Origin: Streptomyces canus
GTDB taxonomy: Bacteria > Actinomycetota > Actinomycetes > Streptomycetales > Streptomycetaceae
DNA: 64,000 nt
Assembly (NCBI RefSeq): GCF_041435015.1
Contig: NZ_CP107989.1
Span: 8,742,001 to 8,806,000 of the forward strand
Reading direction: 5' to 3'
Position 1 is the first letter of the stretch, and the number at the start of each line of letters is the position of its first letter. Made by a program: the position numbers and the translations under genes. The notes beneath the pieces are model-generated. The model searched no databases. It had not been told where the DNA came from and saw nothing but the letters and a program-made list of their open reading frames with translations. Shown in pieces: positions 55,171 through 64,000 of the stretch.

Positions 55171-56379
55171 TCAGGCCCGTTCGCCCACAACCGCCGGGTC
55201 GTCCAGCACGGCCCGCACCACCGAGTGGGCGGCCCCCAGGAGCGGACCCTGAGAACCCAGGTGGGACACGGACACCGGGCAGGCCGGACCCGCCGTGCGC
55301 CGGGACAGCTCGTCCCGCAGGGAGGGCAGCAGCCAGGGCGCGAGCCCGGCCAGCGCACCGCCCAGCACCACGGCTTCGGGGTCGAGCAGATTGACCGCCC
55401 CGGTCAGCGCGATGCCGAGCGCCTCGCCGGCCTCGCGCAGGGCACCCCGTACGTCCTCGTCGCCCTCCGCGGCGCGGTCCGCGAGCAGTCCGACGCGGTC
55501 CTCGCCCGGCTCCAGGCCGGCCGCCCGCAACACCGCCTCCTCGCCGGCGTACTGCTCCAGGCAGCCGCGCCCGCCGCACGGGCACCGGGGGCCGTCTGGG
55601 CGGACCGGCACATGGCCCAGCTCGCCCGCGAAACCGCGGGTGCCGCGCAGTAGTTGCCCGTCGACGACGAGCGCCGCGCCGATGCCGATCTCCGCCGAGA
55701 CGTGCAGGAAGTCGTGGGGGGTGGCGTCGCCGAGCCAGAGTTCGGCCAGCGCGCCGAAGTTGGCCTCGTTGCCCACGGTCAGCGGGAAGTCCTCGGGCAG
55801 CAGGGTGCCCAGGTCCGTGTCGTGCCAGTCGAGGTTCGGGGCCCGGACGACGGTCCGGGCGTCCCGCGCCACCAGACCGGGCACCGCCACCGCGAGGCCC
55901 GCGGGCCACAGGCCCTCGGCCTCCGCCTCGGCCACCACCTGGTGTACCAGGGAGGTGAGTTCCGCGATCACCGGCTCGGGGGAGCGGCCCCGGTTCGCGG
56001 CGTACCGCACCACCCGCGAGCGCACCTGCCCGCGCAGATCGACCGCGCAGACCGCGAGGTGGTCCACACCGACCTCGGCGCCTATCCCGGCCGGCCCCCG
56101 CCCGCTGACGGCGAGCGCGGAGCCCGGCCTGCCGACCCGGCCGGGACGCTCGGGGCCCAGCTCCTCGAGCAGCCCCGAGCGTATGAGCTCGTCGACGAGG
56201 GTCGACACCGCGGCCCGGGTCAGCCCGATGCGCGAGGCGACCGCGGCACGCGACAGCGGTCCCTCGGCACTCACGGTGTGCATGACTCTGGCCAGGTTGC
56301 GGCGGCGCATGCCCTGCTGGGTGTCGGGCAGGCCACGCCCCGGACCCGCCGGGTGGGCGTCGTGCAGCGGTGCCGTCAT
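55171..56379 (-). CDS. xylR: ROK-family transcriptional repressor of xylose genes
   Basis: A 402-aa ROK regulator. The N-terminal winged helix is RRRNLARVMHTVSAEGPLSR, then AAVASRIGLTRAAVSTLVDE. The ROK domain has IGAEVGVDHLAVCAVDLRGQ, the signature GIGAALVVDGQLLRGTRGFA, the zinc motif CPCGGRGCLEQYAG and NLLDPEAVVLGGAL. It lies downstream of xylB on the same strand (7-base gap), as in other Streptomyces xyl loci. It probably senses xylose and represses xylB and the divergent xylA. Confidence 0.9.
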   Translation of the reverse strand: MTAPLHDAHPAGPGRGLPDTQQGMRRRNLARVMHTVSAEGPLSRAAVASRIGLTRAAVSTLVDELIRSGLLEELGPERPGRVGRPGSALAVSGRGPAGIGAEVGVDHLAVCAVDLRGQVRSRVVRYAANRGRSPEPVIAELTSLVHQVVAEAEAEGLWPAGLAVAVPGLVARDARTVVRAPNLDWHDTDLGTLLPEDFPLTVGNEANFGALAELWLGDATPHDFLHVSAEIGIGAALVVDGQLLRGTRGFAGELGHVPVRPDGPRCPCGGRGCLEQYAGEEAVLRAAGLEPGEDRVGLLADRAAEGDEDVRGALREAGEALGIALTGAVNLLDPEAVVLGGALAGLAPWLLPSLRDELSRRTAGPACPVSVSHLGSQGPLLGAAHSVVRAVLDDPAVVGERA

Positions 56380-56386
56380 GCCTCCC

Positions 56387-57832
56387 TCACCCCTCAGAGG
56401 TCCCCCGCTCCAGCAGCGGCGCCGCGTCGGAGAGTACCCCGGCGATCCTGGCCAGCGTCTCGTCGTCCCGCTCCACGGCCTCCAGTACCGGCCCGGCGGC
56501 GGTGTTCCAGCGCCGGGCGACCGCGCCCGGGTCCTCGCCGGTGAGCAGTCCTGCGGCCTGCGCGGCGGCGCCGAGCGCGACCAGCTCCTGGGCCTCGGGC
56601 ACCTGGACGGGACGCCCCGAGAGCCGCCGTACGGTCTGCTGCCAGGCGGCGCCCTGCGCGCCGCCGCCGATGAGCAGCAGGGGCGTCGAACGATCCGCGT
56701 CCTGGTCGAGCACCAGGTCCAGCGCTCCGAGCAGTGCCTGTACGGCGCCGTCGTAGGCCGCCTGGAGGAGCTGGCCGCCGGTGGTGTCGTGGCGAAGGCC
56801 GTGCAGTACCCCGGAGGCGTTCGGCAGGTTCGGGGTCCGCTCGCCGTCCAGGTAGGGCAGCAGGGTGACCCCCGAGACCGGCTCGACGGCCTCGCGGTCC
56901 AGGCCCAGCAGCGCCGCGATGCGGTCCACGGCGAGCGTGCAGTTCAGGGTGCAGGCCAGCGGGAGCCAGTCTCCGTGGGCGTCGGCGAAGCCCGCCACGG
57001 TGCCGGTCGGGTCGGTGGGGCGGTGCTTCGAGACGGCGTACACCGTGCCCGAGGTGCCCAGGCTCATCACCGGCGTGCCGGGGCGCAGCCCGAGGCCGAG
57101 CGCGGCCGCCGCGTTGTCGCCGGTGCCGGGGGCGACCAGGGTGCCCTTGGAGAACGGCAGGTCATGGCCGTCGCGCACGGTGCCGGCCACCTCGCCGGGC
57201 CGGACCACGCGGGGGAGCAGAGCGGGGTCGAGTCCCACGCGCGCGAGGATCTCGTCGTCGTACGACTCCGTCGCCGACGCCCACCAGCCGGTGCCGGAGG
57301 CGTCGCCCCGGTCCGTCGTGCCCTCGCCGGTGAGGCGCTCGGTGAGGTAGTCGTGCGGAAGACGCACGGCTTTCGTGGCGCGCAGGGCCTCCGGCTCGTG
57401 CTCGGCGAGCCAGGCCCACTTCGTGACCGTGAAGGAGGCGCCCGGCACGCTGCCGGTCCGCTCGGCCCAGGCCTTCGGGCCGCCCAGTTCCTCGATCAGA
57501 CGCCGAGCCTGGGGCGCTGAGCGCACGTCGTTCCACAGGAGGGCCGGCCGCACCGGCTCGCCCCGCGCGTCGAGCGTGACAAGGCCGTGCTGCTGTCCGC
57601 CGATCGACACCGCGGCGGCTTCGCGGGCCGCGTCCCCGCACTGGCGCAGTGCCTCGGACAGCGCGTCCCACCACTGGCGGGGGTCGCTCTCACGGCCGGC
57701 TCCGGAGGACACGGTGTGCGGCGCCTGGCCTCGCGCGACGACCCGGCCGGTGGCCGCGTCGACCACCAGCGCCTTGGTGGACTGGGTGGACGTGTCCACG
57801 CCGACGACGAGCGGACCCTCGGCTGCTGACAT
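56387..57832 (-). CDS. xylB: Xylulokinase
   Basis: A 481-aa FGGY kinase that phosphorylates D-xylulose to D-xylulose-5-phosphate. The first phosphate loop is VVGVDTSTQSTKALVVDAAT. SIGGQQHGLV and ALLWNDVRS bind sugar, GASFTVTKWAWL and PHDYLTERLTG follow, and the adenine part has LIGGGAQGAAWQQTVRRLSG. Length and motifs are those of XylB. It is followed by xylR and is divergent from xylA. AGGGAGAG precedes ATG 57832. Confidence 0.95.
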   Translation of the reverse strand: MSAAEGPLVVGVDTSTQSTKALVVDAATGRVVARGQAPHTVSSGAGRESDPRQWWDALSEALRQCGDAAREAAAVSIGGQQHGLVTLDARGEPVRPALLWNDVRSAPQARRLIEELGGPKAWAERTGSVPGASFTVTKWAWLAEHEPEALRATKAVRLPHDYLTERLTGEGTTDRGDASGTGWWASATESYDDEILARVGLDPALLPRVVRPGEVAGTVRDGHDLPFSKGTLVAPGTGDNAAAALGLGLRPGTPVMSLGTSGTVYAVSKHRPTDPTGTVAGFADAHGDWLPLACTLNCTLAVDRIAALLGLDREAVEPVSGVTLLPYLDGERTPNLPNASGVLHGLRHDTTGGQLLQAAYDGAVQALLGALDLVLDQDADRSTPLLLIGGGAQGAAWQQTVRRLSGRPVQVPEAQELVALGAAAQAAGLLTGEDPGAVARRWNTAAGPVLEAVERDDETLARIAGVLSDAAPLLERGTSEG

Positions 57833-57844
57833 CGGGCTCTCCCT

Positions 57845-59161
<1,317 letters not shown>

Positions 59162-59169
59162 ATGAGCCC

Positions 59170-59223
59170 CACGCGCGTGTGCCGTCGGCCGTGAGTGGCC
59201 TCCGCCGACGGCACGCGCGCGTG
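59170..59223 (+). terminator. Terminator-like hairpin after xylA
   Basis: Arms of 20 bases (59170-59189 and 59204-59223) pair at 19 positions, with a 14-base loop. No T run follows. It begins 9 bases after the xylA stop. Confidence 0.65.
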
Positions 59224-59341
59224 CGGACGTGCAGCGATCCTCGCGGGGAATGTGCCGGAATCATGCGATCCACGGCATGGGGGCGTATCAACTTCCGCGC
59301 GGGGGGCGCCCCCTGACCGGTTCGAGGCGACTCTGGACGGT

Positions 59342-59797
59342 ATGGCCATGCCGCCGGTACCGCCCCAGCCGCCCGGACCGCCGGGTGACGCACCGCCTCC
59401 GGGCGGTGGCTTCGGACCACCTCCTGACGACTTCGGGCGCAACGGCCCGAACCCGTACGGGGGCCTGCCGTCGACCCAGCAGATGGGTCAGGTCGGCGAC
59501 CCCGGACCGGGCGGTCCGAGAAGGCGCCGGAGCCCGCTGTTCGCCCTGCTCGCCGTGATCGCGGCGGCCGTGGCCGTCGCCCTCGTGGTGGTCTTCATGG
59601 CCTCGGGGAACGACGACTCGCCGGACAAGAACCCCGCCCCGGCGACCAGTACGAACGGTTCTCCCAAGCCGTCGTTCAGCCTGCCCACCCGGCTCCCCAG
59701 TGAGTTGCCCAGCGAGCTCCCGTCGCAGTTCCCGAGCGACATCCCCAGCGAGTTCCCGAGTGACCTGGAGTCCTTGCTCCCGTCCCTGATCGGGTGA
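59342..59797 (+). CDS. Small membrane protein with Pro-rich N-terminus and LPS-type repeats
   Basis: A 151-aa protein. The first 55 residues are rich in Pro and Gly (PPVPPQPPGPPGDAPPPGGG). One membrane segment (FALLAVIAAAVAVALVVVFM) follows a basic RRRR stop-transfer motif, so the N-terminus should be cytosolic. The outside part ends in repeats of four residues such as LPSE, LPSQ, FPSD, IPSE. No family function is known. The start is ATG 59342 or 59348; the open frame to 59195 lacks coding character. It ends 1 base before the converging gene's stop. Confidence 0.6.
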   Translation: MAMPPVPPQPPGPPGDAPPPGGGFGPPPDDFGRNGPNPYGGLPSTQQMGQVGDPGPGGPRRRRSPLFALLAVIAAAVAVALVVVFMASGNDDSPDKNPAPATSTNGSPKPSFSLPTRLPSELPSELPSQFPSDIPSEFPSDLESLLPSLIG

Positions 59798-59798
59798 G

Positions 59799-61139
59799 TC
59801 AGAGGCGGTGCGGCAGCCGGACGTACGACACCGTCGTCTCCACCCCGCTGTCGACCAGTCGGCCGTCGGCGTCGAACGCGCCCGCTCCGTCCGTCATCCC
59901 GAAGTCGTTGTCGTTGACCAGAGCGAGGGTGTCGTGGTCCACCCGTGCGACGCCCTCGATCTTCCCGGGCACCCCGGCGACCGTGCCCAGGTCGACGACC
60001 AGCTTCTTGGCGAGTACGGGCACGCCCGAGGCCGCCGGATCGTCGAGCTGCTCCAGCGACGGAGACGTGGTGTCGTCGTCCCAGGTGCCGCCGAGGATGT
60101 TCGAGGACCGGTCCAGGCGCACCAGTTGAAGCCGTGCGGCCTTGTCGGTGCGCTCCTCGACCAGCAGCCGGTCACGGCCCACCGCGACCACCGAGGAGAT
60201 CTTGAGCTCGGAGGTGTCGTCCTCGCTCGGGTCCACGACGTTCACCGGGTCGAAGCGGTACGCGTACTCGGCGGTGACCGTCTTCTTCTTCGGCGAGAAA
60301 CGCAGCAGCCGGATGGTCCTGGAGGCCTCTCCGGCGCCCGTGTCCGGCAGGGACAACGGGCTCTGCACCGCCAGCACCAGATCGCCGCCGGGCAGTTGGG
60401 CGAGCCCCTCGAAGCCCCGGTTGATCTTCCGGTGCAGCAGGACGGCGGGCAGCGCCTCCACCACCGGATAGCCGGTGCCGGTGAGGTTCAGCCCCTTGGG
60501 CCCATAGCGCGTGAGGACCTTCCCGCGCGCGGCGACGTGGACCAGGCTCGGCCCGTACTCGTCGACAAGCCAGAAGGTCCCGTCCGATGCCCGCACGATG
60601 CCCTCGGTGTCCAGGCCGTTCGGGTTGTACGACAGCGCTGTGAGCGCGTTGTAGTCGTACGGTGCCTCGTCGCGCCCCTGCTGGTTGGGTAGCCCCGTAA
60701 CGGGCTTGCCGGAGGAGGTGGTGACCGGGATCGCGTCCAGCACCTTCACGGCCTCGCCGCAGACGCGGATCTTCACGATCGCCGGGTCGAAGCCGGGGAC
60801 CGGGAACGTGCGGCGCTTGGTGCCGGCCACCTTGATCTGACCGTTGGGCCCGCGGTCGGTGACGGTCCAGAACTCGCCCTTGCGGCCCGTCGGGTAGATG
60901 TCGCTGCCGATGCCGCCGAGGTCCACCCCGCGGTCGTCGGCCACCGTGCCCGGCAGGAGCGTGTTGCTGAACGTGCCCAGCGGGATGTCGCCGAGTGTCG
61001 CCGACCGGACGACACGTGCCTCGCCCGACGGGGCACCCATGGCCGGCCCCGCCGCGATCAGGGCGGCGATCAGGGCGAGGGGTACACCCGCCGCTGCGGT
61101 GCCTCTGGCGGGGCGTCGGCCGCCGGCGTGCGGGGACAT
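59799..61139 (-). CDS. Secreted esterase-like phytase-family protein
   Basis: A 446-aa exported protein of the phytase-like/esterase-like beta-propeller type. A signal peptide (GVPLALIAALIAAGPAMGAP) is followed by GIGSDIYPTGRKGEFWTVTD, GLDTEGIVRASDGTFWLVDE, NRGFEGLAQLPGGDLVLAVQ and KIEGVARVDHDTLALVNDND. These repeated E-G and DG turns are typical. Activity is unproven; related proteins are found with phosphatases and in phosphate-limited secretomes. AGGAGG 5 bases upstream fixes ATG 61139; the longer frame to 61178 is not supported. Confidence 0.8.
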   Translation of the reverse strand: MSPHAGGRRPARGTAAAGVPLALIAALIAAGPAMGAPSGEARVVRSATLGDIPLGTFSNTLLPGTVADDRGVDLGGIGSDIYPTGRKGEFWTVTDRGPNGQIKVAGTKRRTFPVPGFDPAIVKIRVCGEAVKVLDAIPVTTSSGKPVTGLPNQQGRDEAPYDYNALTALSYNPNGLDTEGIVRASDGTFWLVDEYGPSLVHVAARGKVLTRYGPKGLNLTGTGYPVVEALPAVLLHRKINRGFEGLAQLPGGDLVLAVQSPLSLPDTGAGEASRTIRLLRFSPKKKTVTAEYAYRFDPVNVVDPSEDDTSELKISSVVAVGRDRLLVEERTDKAARLQLVRLDRSSNILGGTWDDDTTSPSLEQLDDPAASGVPVLAKKLVVDLGTVAGVPGKIEGVARVDHDTLALVNDNDFGMTDGAGAFDADGRLVDSGVETTVSYVRLPHRL

Positions 61140-61250
61140 GGGGCCTCCTGGAACCAAGTTCGGTGACAGCGGCCACATTTGGGCCCTGTCCGGAACGCCG
61201 GACGACCGAAGGGTGAACGTGTGGCGTCGGCCGTGCGTCGGCCCGGGATC

Positions 61251-61270
61251 GCGGCACGCGCGCGCGTGCC
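61251..61270. terminator. Terminator-like palindrome after tetR-type gene
   Basis: GCGGCACGCGCGCGTGCCGC is a perfect 20-bp palindrome, 6 bases after the stop of the minus-strand TetR gene. It could end transcription of that gene; no T tract. Confidence 0.4.
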
Positions 61271-61276
61271 GCGTGC

Positions 61277-61957
61277 TCAGCCGGGCGTCTTGCGTGGTGG
61301 CCGGTGCGGTCCCAATCCTTGGAGTACATCGCCGAGTTCGTCCGCCGTGAGTGCGGGGGACGGGAGGGGTGCGACGGTCGGCGAGGCGCGCAGAGCGTCG
61401 AGGAGCAGGGCGAGAGGGCGACGCCAGGCTTCGGGGCCGACGGCCGTGGCGAGGGAGGGGACGGCCCGGCCCAGCGCGGCGAGCGCGAAGAGAACGTCCT
61501 CCGTCGTGGCGTCCGCCCGGATGCTTCCCTCGTCGCGCCCACGGCGCAGGAGCAGTTCCATGGTCGCCCGGTTGTGGGCGTGCACGGTTTGCAACGACTC
61601 GACGCCCTCGAGGTGCGTGGTCATCAGGTCGTTCGTACCGCGATCGGTGGCCAGGACGGCGAACACCGCTTCCACGTAGCCGACGAGTCCCTCCCAGGGG
61701 TCAGCGGCGGCCCGGGCCTGTTCGCCGACGGCCATGGTGCCCGCCAGTGGGTCGCGGAAGACCGCGTCGACCAGGGCGGCACGGCTCGGAAAATGCCGGT
61801 AGAGCGTGGCGTTTCCCACCCCCGCCCGCCGTGCGATGACGTCCAGGGGTGCCTCCAGCCCCTGCTCCGTGAACACCTCATGAGCGGCCTCGACCAGCAA
61901 CTCCCGGTTGCGTCGCGCATCGCGACGCCGTACCGGCGCCGTCGCGTCGTCCGCCAT
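61277..61957 (-). CDS. TetR-family transcriptional regulator
   Basis: A 226-aa repressor. The N-terminal HTH at about 20-60 reads LLVEAAHEVFTEQGLEAPLD, then VIARRAGVGNATLYRHFPSR. The C-terminal part (about 80-200) is helical, of the SbtR-like type with GYVEAVFAVLATDRGTNDLM. It is divergent from the patatin-like gene, with two palindromes between them, so it most likely represses its own gene and that operon. ATG 61957. Confidence 0.9.
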   Translation of the reverse strand: MADDATAPVRRRDARRNRELLVEAAHEVFTEQGLEAPLDVIARRAGVGNATLYRHFPSRAALVDAVFRDPLAGTMAVGEQARAAADPWEGLVGYVEAVFAVLATDRGTNDLMTTHLEGVESLQTVHAHNRATMELLLRRGRDEGSIRADATTEDVLFALAALGRAVPSLATAVGPEAWRRPLALLLDALRASPTVAPLPSPALTADELGDVLQGLGPHRPPRKTPG

Positions 61958-61976
61958 GATCGCCCCTTCGCGCTAT

Positions 61977-62042
61977 CGGGGAGTGTTCCCCGGTAGTGAT
62001 GCTATCGTCGTCCAGGTAAGTGGGGTGCACTCCCCATTTACC
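61977..62042. promoter_or_regulatory. TetR operator candidates between tetR-type and patatin genes
   Basis: GGGGA-GTGT-TCCCC lies at 61979-61992. A larger near-palindrome at 62015-62042 has the arms GGTAAGTGGGG and CTCCCCATTTACC around TGCA. The second overlaps the expected promoter of the patatin-like gene, whose GAGAGGGGGG ribosome site follows. Both suit a TetR dimer. Confidence 0.55.
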
Positions 62043-62059
62043 TGAGAGGGGGGTGGGGC

Positions 62060-62905
62060 ATGGGCAGCAGGGCGCTCGTCCTCGGCGGGGGTGGCCTCGT
62101 CGGCGGAGCCTGGATGACGGGAGTTCTCGCCGGCCTGTGCGAAGCCGGTGTCGACCCGGCCCGCGCGGATGTCGTCATCGGGACCTCGGCCGGTGCGATC
62201 TTCGGTTCGCGTCTTCTCACGGGCGAGCCCGCGCGCGAGCTGTACGAACGCCAACTGGCCGGCGCCGACAGGGTGGGCCTCGCTGTGACGCCTGCTCAGA
62301 CGCTTCGCTTTCTGTGGGCCGCACTGGGCTCCCGCGATCCGGAGCGTTCCGTTCGGCGCCTCGGGCGAGCGGCGGTGAAGGCCCGCACGGGTCCCGAGTC
62401 CGATGTCCACGACGCCCTGCGTCCACTGCTGCGCAGCGTGGGGGACTGGCCCGAGCGCGCACTGCGGATCACGGCCGTCGACGCGCTCTCCGGGGAACTG
62501 ACGGCCTTCGACGCCGACTCGGACGTCACGCTCCTCGATGCCGTCGCCGCAAGCTGCGCGGTGCCCGTGGTCTGGCCCCCGATCACCTTGACCGGGCGCC
62601 GCTGGATGGACGGGGGCAGCCGCTCCACGGCCAACATCCACCTCGCGCGTGGCCATCACCACGTCCTGGCCATCGCCCCGATCCCCGCCGCCGTGGGTCC
62701 TCATCCCGGTGCCGAACAGCAGGCGTCCGTCCTCGCCGCCGAAGGCGCCCACGTCACCCTCGTGACCCCGGACCGCGCCGCACGGCAGGCCATGGGCCGC
62801 GACATGACGTCCGATGCGCGCCGCCCCGCGGCCGCCCTTGCCGGCCACGCCCAGGCGACGGCTCTCGCTGCCTCGGTGCACCCGCTCTGGCGCGCGGAGC
62901 GGTGA
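62060..62905 (+). CDS. Patatin-like phospholipase
   Basis: A 281-aa lipid acyl hydrolase with a Ser-Asp dyad. The oxyanion loop is LVLGGGGLVGGAW, the nucleophile Ser43 is in VIGTSAGAIFG, and Asp184 lies in RWMDGGSRS. It is cytosolic, without signal peptide. The start is ATG 62060, after AGAGGGGGGTGGGG. It is followed by the P450 after 52 bases and probably cotranscribed; the TetR gene is divergent. The three together look like a lipid- or xenobiotic-responsive set. Confidence 0.9.
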   Translation: MGSRALVLGGGGLVGGAWMTGVLAGLCEAGVDPARADVVIGTSAGAIFGSRLLTGEPARELYERQLAGADRVGLAVTPAQTLRFLWAALGSRDPERSVRRLGRAAVKARTGPESDVHDALRPLLRSVGDWPERALRITAVDALSGELTAFDADSDVTLLDAVAASCAVPVVWPPITLTGRRWMDGGSRSTANIHLARGHHHVLAIAPIPAAVGPHPGAEQQASVLAAEGAHVTLVTPDRAARQAMGRDMTSDARRPAAALAGHAQATALAASVHPLWRAER

Positions 62906-62957
62906 AGGCCGGGCCGGGACGCCATAAGCCTGACGACCGCTACCGAAAGGAACCCCT

Positions 62958-64000
62958 GTGCCCGCGCCCACGCTGGAGGAGCTGACCCCGGACGGTCATG
63001 ACTTCGCCTCGAACCCGTACCCCGCCTACGCCGCTCTGCGGGCCAAGGGCCCCGTGCACCGCGTCCTCGTGCCCGGAAGCGGTGAGAGCTGGCTCGTCGT
63101 CGCCCATGAGGCGGCGCGAGCCGCGCTGACCGACCCGCGCCTGCGCAACGACATCCGGCATTCCTCCTCCTGGCGCAGTGACGGCGGACACGCCGTCGGC
63201 CGCAACATGCTCCAGAGCGACCCCCCGCAGCACACCCGGCTGCGTCGACTGGTGGCGGCTCACTTCACGGCAGGAAGGGTCGCCGCGTTGCGCCCGAGTA
63301 TCGAAGCCACGGCCCTCGAACTCCTGGACGCGCTGCCGGAGCGGGGAACGGCGGACCTGGTCGCCAGGTACGCGCTGCCGCTCCCCGTCACCGTGATCTG
63401 TGACCTCCTGGAGGTGCCCGCGGCCGACCGTGCGGTGTTCCACTCCTGGGCCGACGAACTCGTCATGCCCGCCTCGGCCGCAGCGGCGACCGCCGCCGCG
63501 GCCTCACTGACCGAGTACCTCGCCGGTCTGCTCGCCCGAGGACGCGATCGGCGCGCGACAGGCCTGCTGGGCGACCTCGTGGCAGCCTCGGACCTCACCT
63601 CCGAAGAACTCCTCGGCATGGCGTTCCTGATCCTCGTCGCCGGACACGAGACGACCGTCGACCTGATCTCCGGAACCCTCCACGCGCTGCTGGCCCACCC
63701 GGACCAACTCGCCCTGCTCCGCGCCGACCCGGACCTCACCGGCCCGGCCGTCGAGGAGTCCCTGCGCTACAACGCACCCGTGCACGCCACCGCGTTCCGC
63801 TACGCGGCCGAGCCGCTCGACATCGACGGCACCCGGATCCAGGCGGGCGACTCCGTACAGGTCTCGCTCGCCGCAGCCTCCCGCGATCCGCAGCGTTTTC
63901 CCGACCCCGACCGCTTCGACCTACGGCGCCCCACGCGCGCGCACCTGGCATTCGGCCACGGCCCGCACCACTGCCTGGGTGCCCCACTGGCCCGCGCTGA
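62958..64000 (+). CDS. Cytochrome P450, cut by the window end
   Basis: The first 347 residues of a class I bacterial P450. The I-helix is LVAGHETTVDL (acid-alcohol pair in HETT, residues 230-233), the ExxR is at 267-270 (EESLR), and the haem loop AFGHGPHHCLGAPLARA has the thiolate Cys339. About 50 residues are missing beyond the window. The start is GTG 62958, 8 bases after GAAAGGA. The substrate is unknown; it follows the patatin-like phospholipase. No ferredoxin gene is seen before the edge. Confidence 0.92.
   Translation, partial: MPAPTLEELTPDGHDFASNPYPAYAALRAKGPVHRVLVPGSGESWLVVAHEAARAALTDPRLRNDIRHSSSWRSDGGHAVGRNMLQSDPPQHTRLRRLVAAHFTAGRVAALRPSIEATALELLDALPERGTADLVARYALPLPVTVICDLLEVPAADRAVFHSWADELVMPASAAAATAAAASLTEYLAGLLARGRDRRATGLLGDLVAASDLTSEELLGMAFLILVAGHETTVDLISGTLHALLAHPDQLALLRADPDLTGPAVEESLRYNAPVHATAFRYAAEPLDIDGTRIQAGDSVQVSLAAASRDPQRFPDPDRFDLRRPTRAHLAFGHGPHHCLGAPLARA

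Noticed and set aside
55295..57520. 741-residue plus-strand open frame across xylR and xylB
   Set aside because: It is a shadow of two clear minus-strand genes in high-GC DNA.

Overview
The window is high-GC, gene-dense actinobacterial DNA, most probably from a Streptomyces chromosome arm. Pointers are the codon bias, GTG/TTG starts, Tat signal peptides, an LAETG-type sorting signal, an FxSxx-COOH-type TPR/NB-ARC protein, divergent xylA/xylB with a ROK regulator, an IdeR/DmdR-type iron box and many Streptomyces-type insertion-sequence remnants. I saw no rRNA, tRNA or CRISPR array.

Layout. (1) 0.2-6.0 kb: a compact operon encoding a 1305-aa ParA-TIR-like-NB-ARC-TPR protein (FxsT type), a MinD-like protein with a degenerate P-loop, and a protein made of two Roadblock/LC7-like halves, followed by a cation:proton antiporter. 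(2) 7.7-9.1 kb: two genes that have each lost their 5' end and meet head to head (M15 peptidase-lectin and lutC). (3) 9.3-17.1 kb: secreted GH29 alpha-L-fucosidase, ricin-lectin SGNH hydrolase, sortase-anchored GDSL esterase and cyclopropane fatty acid synthase. (4) 17.2-31.9 kb: accessory DNA with pieces of at least seven transposase or recombinase genes. Between them lie an intact two-component system plus ABC exporter (bracketed by IS1182-type ends), an AraC regulator with a siderophore-interacting protein sharing an iron box, and a frameshifted FAD monooxygenase. One IS1182 remnant carries 44 perfect copies of GCCGAA. (5) 31.9-46 kb: an L-fucose locus. It holds L-fuconate dehydratase, SDR and aldo/keto reductase (the last two frameshifted), a divergent sugar ABC importer, a GH95-like fucosidase, and a secreted BNR-4 protein with a near-perfect 597-bp internal duplication. 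(6) 46-54.9 kb: PucR-like regulator, HSL-type esterase, an integrase remnant, aldehyde dehydrogenase with its GAF regulator, N-acetylmuramoyl-L-alanine amidase, acetamidase. (7) 55.2-59.2 kb: xylR-xylB and divergent xylA. (8) 59.3-64 kb: small membrane protein, esterase-like phytase-family protein, TetR regulator divergent from a patatin-like phospholipase, and a cytochrome P450 that runs off the window.

How the genes work together. The strongest unifying signal is an 11-bp palindrome, ACATC(C/G)GATGT, usually preceded by AAT or AT. It occurs upstream of the GH29 fucosidase (9303), five times in the region between fuconate dehydratase and the ABC importer (35366-35800), and twice upstream of the BNR-4 protein (42490, 42612). 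This suggests one regulon covering extracellular fucosidases, import, intracellular cleavage and oxidative L-fucose catabolism, under a regulator that is not encoded in the window. Two of the three catabolic genes carry single-base frameshifts in C runs, so the pathway is either decaying or affected by sequence errors.
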